Assembly: GCF_000218685.1 (NCBI RefSeq)
Contig: NW_006763292.1
Span: 2,929,909 to 2,993,908, forward strand
Direction of reading: 5' to 3'
Origin: Serpula lacrymans var. lacrymans S7.9
Taxonomy: Eukaryota > Basidiomycota > Agaricomycetes > Boletales > Serpulaceae
DNA: 64,000 nucleotides
Shown here piece by piece: positions 45,339-55,065 of this stretch (its first letter is position 1; every line of letters begins with the position of its first letter). Position numbers and translations under genes: made by a program. A model generated the notes under the pieces. It ran no database searches. It was not told the DNA's origin and was given only the letters and a program-made list of their open reading frames with translations.

Positions 45339-48217
45339 GTCACTTGGGTGCCTTAGCTCCTGGTAAAAATGAAGTAAACCACAACAAAGTGGCCCCTGCT
45401 CCGGGGTGTTGCACGAGCAATAACGGAATGACAGGGATGGCTCCCCAATTTGTAAATAAGTTTTTAAATTTGTTATCAGAAGTATGTACTTGTATGAAGA
45501 AATGTAACTGCAATATTTATGATACTACCGCTGCACCAGCGTCTCCCTTGGAGCGTGGCCCCGGCGAGACAAACACTAGGGTGCTTGATTCTGGTAAAAC
45601 AAAATTAGAAAAACATGTGTCATTCAAGATTCCTTCTTCTTCTTCTTTGGAGCCACCCTTTCCCGAAATCCCAAGGCGTGTGTTGATGCGCACGTATTTA
45701 TTCCAAAAGGAGATCTGTTTAGACGTTGGCGTGGAAAACCTTGCCAGGGGCAAAGTACACTCAACGAGCGCACTGCTTGATTCAGGCGCTAACGGGATCT
45801 TCATAGATCAGGTCTGGGCGGAGCAAATTGGACTACCCCTTGTAAAATTAGAAACGTCTATTCCCGTCTATAACGTTGACGGTACGCTTAACGCAGGTGG
45901 CTGTATTACACACAAATGTTCTTTTGTGGTCGAATACCAAGGACACAGAGAACGAGTCACTGCCGAGGCTACCCAACTAGGGAAGATTAATTTAATCTTA
46001 GGCTGGACCTGGCTATTTAAACACAATCCTGAGATCAACTGGCAGACAGGGGTTGTCACATTGTCACGTTGTCCCCAGGAATGTGTAAACTTGGGTAAAC
46101 CAAATCATGTCCGTCACAATGAGCGTCTCGAAAAGTTAAACGCTAGTCACGTTTACGAGCTCAGATCTTTAGAAAAGATCGACGATGATGATGATGAGGT
46201 AAAACCTGAGGAAGAGATTAAGAGGCTGGTACCTCCCGAGTACCACGACTTCTGGAAAGTCTTTTCAAAACACAAATCAGAGCGCTTCCCAGAGGCTAAG
46301 CCTTGGGACCATGCTATAGATTTGAAAGACACCTTCAAACCAAGGAAGGGACACATGATACCACTCTCTGCTCCCGAAAGAGACGAGGTATCTAGTTTCA
46401 TAGACGAACAACTTAGGAAAGGTTACATCAGACCTTCCAAAAGTCCTATGACGTCCCCGGTGTTCTTCATTCCTAAAAAGGATGGTAAAAAGCGAATAAT
46501 TATGGACTATCGTTACGTGAATGAGCACACGGTTAAAAATGCGTATCCTCTGCCTTTGATTAGTCAGCTAGTGGACAAATTGGCTGGCGCCAAGATCCTG
46601 ACAAAGATGGATCTCAGATGGGGTACAACAATGTACGAATCAAAGAGGAAGATGCTTGGAAGGCCGCGTTCACGTGCCACCGAGGATCTTTCGAACCCCT
46701 TGTTATGTTCTTTGGGTTGACCAATTCACCGGCGACCTTCCAGAGCATGATGAACGAGATCTTTGCGGATATGGAAAACTGTGTTGTCATTTACATTGAC
46801 GATTTATTAATATTTACAAAGTCGGACGATAAGGCTGAGCATGACAGGATCGTGCAAGAAGTCCTTCGACGCTTACAGGAACGGGACCTATTCGTCAAAC
46901 CCGAAAAATGTAATTTTAAAGTGAAGGAAGTAGACTTCCTCGGTATGATCATAGGCCAGAACGGAATCAGGATGAACCCTGAGAAAGTTCAAGCTATTTT
47001 GGAATGGCCAGAACCTACTCGCGTCAAAGGAGTTAGGGCCTTCCTAGGCTTAGGTAATTTCTACCGAAGGTTTATTGAAGACTTCGCAAAAATCATGAGA
47101 CCGTTGAACGATCTCACCAAAAAGGACCTTGTTTGGCATTGGGGCGCCAAAGAACAGGAAGCTTTTGATAAGCTTAAACAGGCATTTACAACAGCGCCCA
47201 TATTGGCATTCCCTGAATTAGACAAAGAGTTCCGGCTAGAAACCGACTCTTCTGACTTCGCCACTGGGGCTGTTCTATCCATCAAATGCCCTGATGATCT
47301 TTGGAGGCCTTGTGCCTATTTATCGCATAGTTTGTTGCCTACAGAGCGTAACTATCAAATATACGACAAGGAGATGCTGGCCATCATTAGAGCTTTAGAG
47401 CACTGGCGGTACTACTTAGAAGGTGCTAGGCACCAATTCGAAATTTGGACCGATCATAAGAACCTAGAGTACTTCATGACGGCCCGAGACCTGAACCGGA
47501 GACAGGCCCGCTACGCGGTGTACTTGTCAAGGTTCAATTATAAATTAATTCATAAACCAGGAAGCTCAATGGGGAAAGCGGATGCTTTATCTAGAAGAGA
47601 GGATCATGCCAACGGCATTGAAGATGACAACAAAGGTGTCACTCTGATAGATCAATGAAGGGTTGCCAATGTTAGAATCGGGCAAGATTCCGACCTCCTG
47701 GAAGTCTTCAGGAAAGACATCTCCCCAGAGGAAAAGGCGCGCCTTGACGGCAATGAAAACTATTTATGGAAAGACGGGCTCTTTCATTTCAAAAACAAAA
47801 TCTATGTGCCGGAATCCGCAAGGATCAAGGCAATAGATAGACATCATGACACTCCAGTGGCTGGGCACCCTGGATGGCAACGAACGATGGAGTTGATCTC
47901 CAGAAACTACATGTGGCCGGGCATGGTCAAAAACGTACAGGAATACGTAAAATCCTGTCTGAGATGCGCCATGGCCAAGAATTCCCATCAACCGCCGGCC
48001 GGTAAACTCATGCCGAACCCGATACCAGCTGGCCCCTGGCAGGATATATCGGTGGACTTCACGACGGATCTGCCCGAGTCAAACGGGTACGATTCAGTAA
48101 TGGCGGTAGTAGACCGCTTCTCCAAAGAAGTGGTATTCATACCCACCAACAAAAACATCACCACCGCCGGTACGGCAGACCTATTTAAGGATTCCGTATG
48201 GTCCATCCATGGGTTAC
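45323..48217 (+). pseudogene. element B Pol, 5' part
   Basis: Follows gag in the -1 frame. Protease (LLDSGANGIFID, ~45775), RT ([11 protein letters not shown], ~46785), RNase H (TDHKNLEYF), integrase zinc region and core start. Two defects: a G5 run is G4 at ~46619 (D has five), shifting RT out of frame after DLRWG, and a TGA at 47656-47658 stands where D has TCA. The piece ends at 48217, where element C begins. Confidence 0.9.
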
Positions 48218-48600
48218 TGTCACGACTTGAACCAGAAGCGCTAGTCTAAGCGCTAGTTTCTTTTTCCTTTTCTTTTATATCTGATCACATGACAGATAAG
48301 ATATGTTAAGCTGCTGCTTTAGCGCGGATAACATAATACGTAGTTATATCAGATCACGTGACCACCACGTGACATGAGTCTAGAATTATTACAAAAAACA
48401 TCAGTCAGCGCCTCATGGCTACTGCATGTTAGCTCAGTCAGCGCCTCATGGCTGACTTTCAGAAACATATATATAGTAGACCATCATGTACATACTTTCC
48501 TCAGTTGTTGATTAATTCTCAATCGCTACTTGAAACACTACTTGTCTGATTTAAGCCTTCATCCCTCCGTTCACTCGGCATAGGGGATAAGGGTTTTACA
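48218..48600 (+). repeat. element C 5' LTR
   Basis: 383 bp. U3 carries two CACGTG boxes (48355-48372), a duplicated AGTCAGCGCCTCATGGCT and TATATATA at 48468-48475. The predicted transcript start is around 48500. Confidence 0.95.
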
Positions 48601-48601
48601 C

Positions 48602-48613
48602 AATCAACAACTG
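48602..48613 (+). promoter_or_regulatory. element C primer-binding site, self-complementary type
   Basis: AATCAACAACTG, one base after the LTR, is the exact reverse complement of CAGTTGTTGATT at 48502-48513, which lies ~34 nt after the TATA box. Element E keeps both halves. Confidence 0.65.
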
Positions 48614-48859
48614 CCACAAGTACCGTTTATGAATATAACAGCAACAATCCTAACCACCATCATCGTCACCATCATCATCATCCATCCTAACCCTACTCAA
48701 ACACTCAACCCAAACCACCACTACTCTTCCACTCCATCACATCCCCACTCGCCCCAACACCATCTTATCCTTCTTTCCCGCCAACATATCACCTTCCTCA
48801 TCCCAAGACTCCTTTGTAACCATCCCCCTATAAATACATTTATATCACTATAATCTCTT

Positions 48860-49007
48860 TGGTGTGGAACCATTGGGATTTTCTCGATTTTACCTAGTTT
48901 CATTTTCGATTTCCTCTGACCAGGCCGCGCATTTGCGTCCGCCAGTCGGGAGAAGGACTGAAAGCTTAATAAGCTGGTCACATTGGGACAACCGTTCGGA
49001 CCCCAAT
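48860..49007 (+). ncRNA. conserved leader RNA module, element C copy
   Basis: 148 nt. TGGTGTGGAACCA, then CTCTGACCAGGCC, a small hairpin (CGCA/TGCG, ~48930), and the terminal stem-loop: stem ATTGGG/CCCAAT (48982-48987, 49002-49007), loop ACAACCGTTCGGAC. Confidence 0.65.
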
Positions 49008-49177
49008 TTATCACTATACTTTTTACATAAAATTCGTAAAATACAAAAATAGTTACCATACCTACATAGTCAGTAGTGGGCTGAAGAGGACCACTTTGAC
49101 TCAAAGAGAATAGATAGACTACTAGGATCTTAGAAAGCGGTGTATCGATCCAGCTTATCACTGGTGAACTCCTTTCT

Positions 49178-49615
49178 ATGCTTAGTAGAGATTTTTACAT
49201 TTGGATCGGAGAGCAACACATTTACTCTCAAGATTACGTATTCAAAGGGAAATTCCCTTTACCAGAAATAGAACCCATTAGAATCCCATCCCCTTTAATC
49301 AAATCCGAAACTCCCCCTCCTCCCCAACTCACGTTCAATGTCCAACCTAGAATATCGCGATCTGCCCGAGCCATCCAACAGCACGGACAGCGCATTTACC
49401 AGGGAAATGATGGACGCATTACCCAGAATAGACACTCCCCCCCCGAAAGAAGCGCGATTGGAAGCATACGTAAAACAAGAAGTAGAAAAGGCGATAAGAC
49501 AAACACAAATGCATTACCAATCGCAGCTAGACGAGGCACTCGAAGAAGTGAGCGTCTTGCAAAGAAAATTAAAGAAACAGATACCGCCACCTCCAGAAAA
49601 GGTGGAAAGAAGTAG
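49178..49615 (+). CDS. element C overlapping frame (ORF0), 145 codons
   Basis: Begins 160 nt before gag's ATG and overlaps its first ~93 codons; gag lies in the +1 frame relative to it. The N-terminal half has IWIGEQHIYSQDYVF and a proline-rich ETPPPPQL; the C-terminal half is very basic. It aligns without gaps to element E's ORF0, at about 75% identity. In the first 60 codons I count 18 silent codon differences against 11 replacements, which argues for translation. Function unknown; it could be a separate small protein or an N-terminal extension of Gag by frameshifting. Confidence 0.55.
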   Translation: MLSRDFYIWIGEQHIYSQDYVFKGKFPLPEIEPIRIPSPLIKSETPPPPQLTFNVQPRISRSARAIQQHGQRIYQGNDGRITQNRHSPPERSAIGSIRKTRSRKGDKTNTNALPIAARRGTRRSERLAKKIKETDTATSRKGGKK

Positions 49616-50456
49616 AACGGCACTGGAGAAACCCGAGAACTTCTCCGGAGATAAGAAAAAGTATAGGGCCTTTAGAGAGTCCTTATTATTACATTTCGAA
49701 GACGATGCCGTATATTTCCGAGATGACCGAAAAAAGATAAGCTTTGTGCTATCTTTTATGAAAGAAGGAGAAGCCGCGGCCTTCCGGACCGATTGGCTAG
49801 AGAACCGAGTCGATGCCCAACAGCTGGGGCTCGATATTACAAACACGTACGGAAGTTGGCCGTATTTTGCGGACAAAATGGAAGAAAGGTTCAAGGACAG
49901 TTTTGAAAAAGAAACTGCCAAGAACGAAATATTGACCCTGAGACAGGGCAATGAAACCGCCCAAGCCTTCTTTGAAAGGTTTGAAGAAAAGAAAAGATGG
50001 GCAGGATACACAAATAGAATAAATGAAGAGTTCCTAGTATCTCTACTCAGAAGGAATATGAACAAACCGCTAGTGGATAGGGTGATCTACGGCGGGCACA
50101 TTCCAAGAGATTACCAAGAGTGGAAAAGGGAACTCATCAGAATAGACTATATTTGGAGAGAGAGAGAAAAAGAGAAGAAAGGTTCCGATACTGGGAAGAA
50201 ACCCTATTCGGAACAAAAGAAGGAAGGAGAGAAGAAGAAAGACGGAACCGGATATACCTATACCGGTAGCGGAGAAAGAATGGAGGTAGACAAAGCAAAG
50301 TTCCGCACGGAGGGACGATGCTACCGATGCGGAGAAAAGGGACATAGAAGCTTCGAGTGCAAAGACGCACAAAAAAGGAAGCCACAATTTAATGTCCGAG
50401 AGTTCTTAGAAAAGATGACAAAAGAGGAAAGGGAAAAACTCCTTGAGGGTTTTTAA
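49338..50456 (+). CDS. element C Gag
   Basis: 372 residues. A coiled region (LDEALEEVSVLQRKLKK), a capsid-like helical domain (~95-260) and one zinc knuckle (CYRCGEKGHRSFEC, ~330-343). It assembles the cytoplasmic particle that packages the element's RNA. It is followed at its stop by the slippery GGGTTTT. Start chosen at 49338 because element E keeps the same ATG and the same 160-nt offset from ORF0. Confidence 0.92.
   Translation: MSNLEYRDLPEPSNSTDSAFTREMMDALPRIDTPPPKEARLEAYVKQEVEKAIRQTQMHYQSQLDEALEEVSVLQRKLKKQIPPPPEKVERSRTALEKPENFSGDKKKYRAFRESLLLHFEDDAVYFRDDRKKISFVLSFMKEGEAAAFRTDWLENRVDAQQLGLDITNTYGSWPYFADKMEERFKDSFEKETAKNEILTLRQGNETAQAFFERFEEKKRWAGYTNRINEEFLVSLLRRNMNKPLVDRVIYGGHIPRDYQEWKRELIRIDYIWREREKEKKGSDTGKKPYSEQKKEGEKKKDGTGYTYTGSGERMEVDKAKFRTEGRCYRCGEKGHRSFECKDAQKRKPQFNVREFLEKMTKEEREKLLEGF
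50447..50453 (+). promoter_or_regulatory. -1 frameshift site GGGTTTT, element C
   Basis: Canonical heptamer in the gag frame (GAG GGT TTT), directly before the TAA at 50454-50456. A -1 slip reads TTA AAG AGG and continues without a stop to 54709. The same heptamer and stop are kept in element E. Confidence 0.8.
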
Positions 50457-53400
50457 AGAGGCCAGCGGTACCACATCGACCGACTGAGCCTAAAGACGTT
50501 TCGAATCGATTTCTTCCTTTAACTGTAGATACATGTGACTCAGAATTGTTACGCTGCAGCTTTAGCGCGGATGACAATAAAATTATTTCTACTCAGAAAG
50601 AAATCCGAAACGAAAAAGATGTGACTAGAGTAAAAGCGGCGCAGAGTGATAAGACAACCGCAGTTTCGACGGCGGGCAAATCACTAAAAAGCGCAGCATT
50701 TACGATAGAACCTAAGATTCCTACACCCGATGCGGCGAACTCTACGGAGAAAAACGCAGCAGAGACTGTAGAAGAAAGGTCAGGAACCCCTTTAAAAAAA
50801 CCTAGAACAGAAGTTTGGACCCCAGAATGGGTAGTAGACAGGCTAAGAGACCAAAAGGAAGAAAGATCCATTGGGATTCTAAGTGCCTGGACACATAAAA
50901 AGAGAGCGAGAGAAGTAACCCGGGAAACGATAAAAGAAATCAACCGGTTACCAAAGGTAGAAGCTATACAAGCGATCATAGAAATTGCCTCCCCTAAAAA
51001 GTACATTAGGGGCACCCAAGGCAATCAAATGAACGTAAAATGTAAGCTTACTACATTAGATACTCTCCAAACAGAAACAGTCGAAGCACTATTGGACAGT
51101 GGATGCACGGGGAGTTGCATCGACTCCCAATTTGTGAAAGACAAAAGATACGAGACAAGGAAGATACCGAGACCCATTCCAGTCTATAATGCAGATGGAA
51201 CTCTTAACAAAAACGGAGCCATCAATGAATTTGTAATACTGCTCATGGAAATCGACGGACACGTCGAAAAGATACATCTTGCCGTAACCAATCTGGGTAA
51301 TGGAAAAATGTTTCTAGGACATGAATGGTTGAACAAACATAATCCTAAAATAGACTGGAAAGAATCGAAGTTGACCTTTGAAAGATGTCCTGAAGAATGC
51401 AGACCGAGAATCCGAATCTCTGATCCAGAGGAGGATCCGGAAATATTCTTTGAGGAACTAAGAGAAGACGAGAGGATGATACAGGTGAATCTCCATAATT
51501 TCGAAGACACCACGATCGACGATCAATATTACCATATTAGAGCCCAAGGCACAATGGCACAAAAGCTAGCAGAAGCTGCAGGCAAAGATCGAAAAGAAGG
51601 AGGATTCGAAAAGATAGTGCCAAAACACCTTCATCAATACAAAGACGTATTTGATAAAAAGGAGTTTGACACGTTACCTGAAAGAAGGCAATGGGATCAC
51701 GCAATCGAACTAATACCGGGAGATCACTCCCTAGATTGCAAGATCTATCCATTGGCAAGAGGAGAGCAAGAAGAGCTAGATGTGTTCCTGAAAGAGAATC
51801 TAGAATTGGGACGAATAAGACCATCGAAGTCCCCCTTCGCATCACCATTCTTCTTCATTAAAAAAAAAGACGGGAAGTTGAGACCAGTCCAAGATTATAG
51901 GAAGCTAAATGATATCACTATCAAAAATAGATATCCACTTCCGTTGATCGGGGAACTAGTAGACAAATTGAGTGGAGCCAAATACTTCACAAAATTGGAT
52001 GTAAGGTGGGGATATAACAATATCCGAATGAGAGAAGGAGACGAGCATAAAGCGGCGTTTAGGACAAATCGGGGATTATTCGAACCATTAGTCATGTTCT
52101 TCGGACTGACTAATTCCCCCGCCACGTTCCAAATGATGATGAACACGCTTTTCAGAGAATTGATAGATGAAGGATTAGTAATCATATATCTAGATGATAT
52201 CATGATATTCACAAAGGATATAGAAACGCACCGAGCAACGACGCGACGCGTGTTAGAAATCCTAAGAAAGAATCATCTCTATCTTAAACCAGAGAAATGC
52301 GATTTCGAACAGACCGAAGTGGAATACCTGGGACTGATCATCTCAGAGAACGAAATTCGCATGGATCCGGTAAAAGTAGAAGGAATTAGCAAATGGCCAG
52401 AATGCAAAAATAAAAAGGATATACAGGCATTCTTGGGATTTGTAAATTTCTATCGAAGATTCATAGAGGGCTTCGGGGAAGTAGCCAAACCATTGACCAA
52501 GTTAACGGGAAAAGAGGACTTTATTTGGGGAAATGAACAACAAGAAGCATTCAACACATTAAAACAACGTGTAGCTTCAGCCCCAGTGTTAGCCCTCCCA
52601 GTACCACATGGCCAATACAAAGTAGAAGCGGACAGTAGTGACTTCGCTATGGGTGCTGTCTTATCACAAAGACAAAAGGATGACTGGAAGCCAATTGCAT
52701 ACCTCTCCAAAGCGTTAAACCCCACAGAGCGCAATTACGAGATCTATGACAAAGAACTTCTTGCCATCATGACGGCACTTAACGAATGGAGACATTACTT
52801 AATAGACGCAGAAGAGGAATTTGAGATATGGACAGATCATCAAAATCTGCTGTATTTCAAAGAACCAAAGAAGTTGAACAGGAGACAGGCGCGGTGGATG
52901 ACAGAGTTGAGCCAGTACCATTTCACGATACATCATATGCCAGGGAGGAAGCATATAAAAGCAGATCTTCTCTCGAGGCGATCAGATCATAACAAAGGAG
53001 AAAACGACAACGAAGACGTCGTGTTACTGGACGAGAAATTATTTGTAAGGATGACTCTCTCTCCAGAACAAAGACAAAAGATCGCAGACAGTCAAGAGAG
53101 AGAATTGGAGATTTCAAAGTGGATTACAAAAAGAAAGGGAAATGTAGACGAGCTGATAAAAAAGATGAAAGGAAAGATAGAAAAGAGAGAGGATGGTTGG
53201 CTAGACGAAGACGGTTGCATAGTATTCAAAGGCAGGATCTATGTACCGAAGGATGCCGCGTTAAGGGAAGAAATTATCCGACGAAACCACGACTCTGTTA
53301 TTGCAGGCCATCCAGGAAGATATAAGACAAAGGAGCTAATTACTCGACAATACTGGTGGCCCTATATGGACAGAGATATCACGAGATACGTAGATGGATG

Positions 53401-54709
53401 CGAAGTCTGCCAAAGAACCAAAACAGACCATAAAAAGAAAGCAGCACCGCTTCATCCAAATGAGATCCCGGATAAACCTTGGCAGATCATATCAGTAGAT
53501 CTGATCGGACCGCTACCAGAATCAAATGGATATAACATGATAATGGTAGTAGTAGATCGGTTTACAAAAATGATCAAGGTAATTCCCACGCAGATGGAGA
53601 TCACATCAGAAGGAGTGGCACGACTATTTAGAGATCATGTATTCAGGAACCATGGCATACCCGAAAAGATCATCTCAGATCGGGGACCGCAATTCGTTTC
53701 GAAATTCATGAAAGATCTACATACACTTCTTCAGATAAAAGCGAACCCATCAACGGCTTGGCATCCACAAACGGATGGACAGACGGAGAGGATCAATCAA
53801 GAGATAGAACAGTATCTCAGAATCTTCGTAAACCACAAACAAGATGATTGGGCAGAATGGCTTACCCTAGCAGAATTCTCTTACAATAACAAACAACATT
53901 CTGTGACGGGATATAGCCCGTTCTACCTGAATCATGGACATCATCCGAGAACACAGGAAGTAGTGAAAGTGGGGGTAAAGAACGAAAACGCAGAAGATTT
54001 CGTAAAGAGAATGACAGAAACAAGGAAGAGAGCAGAAAAATCGCTGCAAAAGGCAGCTGAACAGATGAAGAAGCAGTACGATAAGAAGAAAAGAGAAGCG
54101 GTAGAATATAGAGCAGGAGATAAGGTGTACGTAGAAGCGACCAATATCTCAACAGATCGACCAGCTAAGAAACTGGACGACAAGAGACACGGTCCGTTTG
54201 AAATACTGGAAAAGATAGGCGAATCGGCATATAAATTAGCGCTACCACCGACATGGCGGCCTATTCATCCAGTTTTCAACGAGATCAAGCTTACACCGTA
54301 CAGAGAAGCACAGTTCCCTTCCCAACAGAAACCTAAACCAATACCGCCGGTAATAGTGGACGGACAAGAAGAATACGAAGTCGAAGAAGTTCTAGACTCA
54401 CGTCTAAAAAGAGGGAAATTGGAATACTTAGTACACTGGAAGAACTATCCAAAAGAGGAACGCACGTGGGAACCCAAACAACATCTAAACAACTCACCCG
54501 ATAAAGTAAAAACGTTCCACGATAACAACCCTAGTGCACCTCGACGAATCCGATTTCAATTACACTTCCAACCCTTTGAAAACTTCACAACGACTAGAGT
54601 CCGGAAACAATTGTTTAATTGGGAAAACGGAAAGATGGACCCCTACTTTCGAGACGAAAGTCCTAAGGAGGGGGTAATGTCACGACTTGAACCAGAAGCG
54701 CTAGTCTAA
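50453..54709 (+). CDS. element C Pol (expressed as Gag-Pol)
   Basis: 1,418 residues after the frameshift, no stop, giving a Gag-Pol of ~1,790. Domains in order (residues counted from 50546): aspartic protease LLDSGCTGS (~181), reverse transcriptase with IIYLDDIMIFT (~545), RNase H (ADSSDFAMG to TDHQNLLYF), integrase zinc region (HDSVIAGHPGRYK then CEVCQRTK, ~914-955), DDE core (ISVDLIGPL, ISDRGPQFV ~1044, TDGQTERINQE), and chromodomain EYEVEEVLDSRLKRGKLEYL (~1276). The tail carries NPSAPRRI and FENFTTTR. The last 10 codons lie inside the 3' LTR. It copies RNA to DNA and integrates it in the nucleus. Confidence 0.95.
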   Translation, partial: LKRPAVPHRPTEPKDVSNRFLPLTVDTCDSELLRCSFSADDNKIISTQKEIRNEKDVTRVKAAQSDKTTAVSTAGKSLKSAAFTIEPKIPTPDAANSTEKNAAETVEERSGTPLKKPRTEVWTPEWVVDRLRDQKEERSIGILSAWTHKKRAREVTRETIKEINRLPKVEAIQAIIEIASPKKYIRGTQGNQMNVKCKLTTLDTLQTETVEALLDSGCTGSCIDSQFVKDKRYETRKIPRPIPVYNADGTLNKNGAINEFVILLMEIDGHVEKIHLAVTNLGNGKMFLGHEWLNKHNPKIDWKESKLTFERCPEECRPRIRISDPEEDPEIFFEELREDERMIQVNLHNFEDTTIDDQYYHIRAQGTMAQKLAEAAGKDRKEGGFEKIVPKHLHQYKDVFDKKEFDTLPERRQWDHAIELIPGDHSLDCKIYPLARGEQEELDVFLKENLELGRIRPSKSPFASPFFFIKKKDGKLRPVQDYRKLNDITIKNRYPLPLIGELVDKLSGAKYFTKLDVRWGYNNIRMREGDEHKAAFRTNRGLFEPLVMFFGLTNSPATFQMMMNTLFRELIDEGLVIIYLDDIMIFTKDIETHRATTRRVLEILRKNHLYLKPEKCDFEQTEVEYLGLIISENEIRMDPVKVEGISKWPECKNKKDIQAFLGFVNFYRRFIEGFGEVAKPLTKLTGKEDFIWGNEQQEAFNTLKQRVASAPVLALPVPHGQYKVEADSSDFAMGAVLSQRQKDDWKPIAYLSKALNPTERNYEIYDKELLAIMTALNEWRHYLIDAEEEFEIWTDHQNLLYFKEPKKLNRRQARWMTELSQYHFTIHHMPGRKHIKADLLSRRSDHNKGENDNEDVVLLDEKLFVRMTLSPEQRQKIADSQERELEISKWITKRKGNVDELIKKMKGKIEKREDGWLDEDGCIVFKGRIYVPKDAALREEIIRRNHDSVIAGHPGRYKTKELITRQYWWPYMDRDITRYVDGCEVCQRTKTDHKKKAAPLHPNEIPDKPWQIISVDLIGPLPESNGYNMIMVVVDRFTKMIKVIPTQMEITSEGVARLFRDHVFRNHGIPEKIISDRGPQFVSKFMKDLHTLLQIKANPSTAWHPQTDGQTERINQEIEQYLRIFVNHKQDDWAEWLTLAEFSYNNKQHSVTGYSPFYLNHGHHPRTQEVVKVGVKNENAEDFVKRMTETRKRAEKSLQKAAEQMKKQYDKKKREAVEYRAGDKVYVEATNISTDRPAKKLDDKRHGPFEILEKIGESAYKLALPPTWRPIHPVFNEIKLTPYREAQFPSQQKPKPIPPVIVDGQEEYEVEEVLDSRLKRGKLEYLVHWKNYPKEERTWEPKQHLNNSPDKVKTFHDNNPSAPRRIRFQLHFQPFENFTTTRVRKQLFNWENGKMDPYFRDESPKEGVMSRLEPEALV
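54665..54674 (+). promoter_or_regulatory. element C polypurine tract
   Basis: AAGGAGGGGG three bases before the 3' LTR; the plus-strand DNA primer site. Confidence 0.8.
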
Positions 54710-55060
54710 GCGCTAGTTTCTTTTTCCTTTTCTTTTATATCTGATCACATGACAGATAAGATATGTTAAGCTGCTGCTTTAGCGCGGATAACATAATACG
54801 TAGTTATATCAGATCACGTGACCACCACGTGACATGAGTCTAGAATTATTACAAAAAACATCAGTCAGCGCCTCATGGCTACTGCATGTTAGCTCAGTCA
54901 GCGCCTCATGGCTGACTTTCAGAAACATATATATAGTAGACCATCATGTACATACTTTCCTCAGTTGTTGATTAATTCTCAATCGCTACTTGAAACACTA
55001 CTTGTCTGATTTAAGCCTTCATCCCTCCGTTCACTCGGCATAGGGGATAAGGGTTTTACA
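54678..55060 (+). repeat. element C 3' LTR
   Basis: 383 bp, indistinguishable by eye from the 5' LTR. Confidence 0.95.
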
Positions 55061-55065
55061 GTTAC

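Larger units (their letters stand above)
48218..55060 (+). mobile_element. Ty3/gypsy element C, intact and youngest
   Basis: Two 383-bp LTRs (48218-48600, 54678-55060) with no difference I can find. A perfect 5-bp duplication GTTAC (48213-48217, 55061-55065) proves insertion in element B's pol. Inside: primer site, leader module, ORF0, gag (372 aa), -1 slippery site, pol without stops, and polypurine tract. All catalytic motifs are present, so it is a candidate active element. Its chromodomain offers a reason for landing in other retrotransposons. Confidence 0.97.

Noticed and set aside
48917..48980. Cloverleaf fold in C's leader closed by TGACCAG/CTGGTCA
   Set aside because: Perfect in C, but the closing stem does not pair in B, D or E, so it is not a shared structure.
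48721..49161. Minus-strand frame in C's leader that resembles a plus-strand frame in E's leader (FSRLxDAxARPGQRK)
   Set aside because: The likeness is explained by the conserved leader RNA, which lies on the other strand; the module in B does not keep this frame.
49514..50065. 183-codon minus-strand frame over element C gag
   Set aside because: Antisense shadow of gag; composition follows the opposite strand's codons.
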